From JAEXOD01 sp964652025 (GTDB lineage Bacteria; Bacteroidota; Ignavibacteria; Ignavibacteriales; Melioribacteraceae): a stretch of DNA of 64,000 nt. The number at the start of each line of letters is the position of its first letter. Within the stretch, counting starts at the first letter, position 1. The stretch is taken from assembly GCA_964652025.1 (NCBI GenBank), contig CAZYZX010000002.1, positions 186,001 through 250,000 of the forward strand, read 5' to 3'. The translations under genes were made by a program, and so were the position numbers. Below are positions 63,381-64,000 of this stretch, one piece after another. The notes below the pieces were generated by a model that was not told the origin of the DNA, searched no databases, and worked only from the letters and a program-made list of their open reading frames with translations.

Positions 63381-63692
63381 CTAATTTATTATATTAATTT
63401 CATTTTCGTTAAATCCAGATGTACAGAAATAAATTCTAATTGGATCATTTTCATCAATTAGAACACTAAATTTTTTACCCCATTCTTTTGCAGTTCTATT
63501 TGCTGCAATTATTAATTGTAAGTAAGTTAAATCAATTGCTTCACAATTAACATGCTTTATTTTTATATTTTCGCTTTCTGCTATTGCTTTATTAAAAATT
63601 TCTTTTATTTCTTTAGCTTCGTTAATGGTTAAATAACCACTAAAAACAATATTTACTTCCCCATTTTCTAATTTATAATCATATTCTACCAT
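63381..63692 (-). CDS. STAS-domain (anti-sigma-factor-antagonist-like) protein
   Basis: A 103-residue protein with the STAS fold: GEVNIVFSGYLTINEAKEIKEIF, the exposed loop CEAIDLTYLQLIIAANR, then FSVLIDENDPIR. The usual phosphorylated Ser of the loop is Thr here (IDLT). It sits at the head of the chemotaxis genes, 29 bp before cheY, so a role in adaptation or a partner switch with a kinase is plausible but not shown. Confidence 0.8.
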   Translation of the reverse strand: MVEYDYKLENGEVNIVFSGYLTINEAKEIKEIFNKAIAESENIKIKHVNCEAIDLTYLQLIIAANRTAKEWGKKFSVLIDENDPIRIYFCTSGFNENEINIIN

Positions 63693-63701
63693 TTTTTCTC
63701 C

Positions 63702-64000
63702 CTAAAATAATTCTACATTATCCCCAAATTCATTATTACTATAATTATTATTGTTTTTAATGTCTTTCTTATTAATATTTACTTTTTTTAGTAATCTATC
63801 GTGTATATCTCTTTCGCTTTTCATAGTATATTTTTTATATAAAAATTCATTGTTTGTTCTTTCATGCCTTGGCTTTATATTTGGGTGAATTTCGTATATA
63901 ATATTATTAATTTCGGAAATTATTGCATAAATTGAATCCAAAAATTTATTATGAATATTTATGCCGCTAGCAAATGTAAAAATTTCTTTCTCAATGTTTT
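63702..64000 (-). CDS. C-terminal part of a protein cut by the window edge
   Basis: The frame is open to the window edge, so the true start lies outside. About 98 residues are visible: a helical stretch (EKEIFTFASGINIHNKFLDS), INNIIYEIHPN, KYTMKSERDIHDRLLKK, an Asn/Lys-rich linker and a final acidic GDNVELF. I do not recognise the family. A conserved short C-terminal peptide after a flexible linker looks like a docking signal. It lies 9 bp before the STAS gene and probably belongs to the chemotaxis operon. Confidence 0.55.
   Translation of the reverse strand, partial: NIEKEIFTFASGINIHNKFLDSIYAIISEINNIIYEIHPNIKPRHERTNNEFLYKKYTMKSERDIHDRLLKKVNINKKDIKNNNNYSNNEFGDNVELF

Noticed and set aside
1..64000. 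tRNA, rRNA, insertion sequences, prophage or toxin-antitoxin genes
   Set aside because: No cloverleaf-like or rRNA-like GC-rich segment, no transposase or integrase motifs and no terminal inverted repeats were seen; mazG here is the pyrophosphohydrolase, not a toxin-antitoxin system.

Overview
The window is very AT-rich (roughly 28-30% GC by eye) and gene-dense. It reads as a chromosomal segment of a Gram-negative member of the Bacteroidota/Chlorobiota (FCB) group, perhaps Ignavibacteria- or Kapabacteria-like. Pointers are an outer-membrane receptor with a carboxypeptidase-regulatory N-domain, a DUF4835 (PorD-like) exported protein, a Bacteroides-type serine palmitoyltransferase, Kdo transferase plus a family-9 glycosyltransferase, and a golvesin-domain amidase. 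Unlike typical Bacteroidetes, many genes have clear Shine-Dalgarno (SD) sequences, and several TTG starts carry good ones. The class-level placement is inference. No tRNA, rRNA, CRISPR array, prophage or insertion sequence was seen.

Layout. 1-8 kb (mostly minus): a truncated outer-membrane receptor, a TPR-GAF-PAS histidine kinase, a CoA-acylating aldehyde dehydrogenase, SirB1-like and YceI proteins. 8-15.5 kb (plus): central carbon and amino-acid metabolism (pruA, sucC, an aminotransferase overlapping pckA) and a Cys-rich mini-protein. 15.5-25 kb: lipopolysaccharide (LPS) core genes, argS, rsfS, a LytR_C protein, ridA/mazG, phoH, a LysM protein, a lipoprotein and radC. 25-33.9 kb (minus): guaA, gcvH, accC, accB, efp, a PHP protein and dapF. 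34-42.8 kb: a corrinoid protein plus methionine synthase activation protein, a PorD-like protein, a probable ceramide locus (GNAT, spt, SDR), a DUF123 protein, a cytochrome-like lipoprotein, a homocysteine methyltransferase and a TPR protein. 43-51.4 kb: amidohydrolase, APC permease, URO-D-family protein, PBP4 and a large cell-wall amidase.

51.5-64 kb is one continuous minus-strand chemotaxis/two-component operon. In transcription order it holds a partial gene at the edge, STAS, cheY, cheA (two Hpt domains), a stand-alone CheR-type methyltransferase, a metallo-beta-lactamase-fold protein, a poly-HAMP chemoreceptor, cheW, cheR, cheB, a REC-PAS-PAS kinase and a response regulator. The chemoreceptor is in three pieces here: an in-frame TAA lies at the start of its HAMP region and a 100-N assembly gap lies inside its near-identical 273-bp repeats.

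The observations most worth following are the sphingolipid locus, the split cobalamin-dependent methionine synthase that lacks a folate-binding module in this window, the broken poly-HAMP receptor with its unusual operon partners, and two genes (radC and the DUF123 gene) whose conserved N-termini begin at ATA or ATT rather than a standard start codon.
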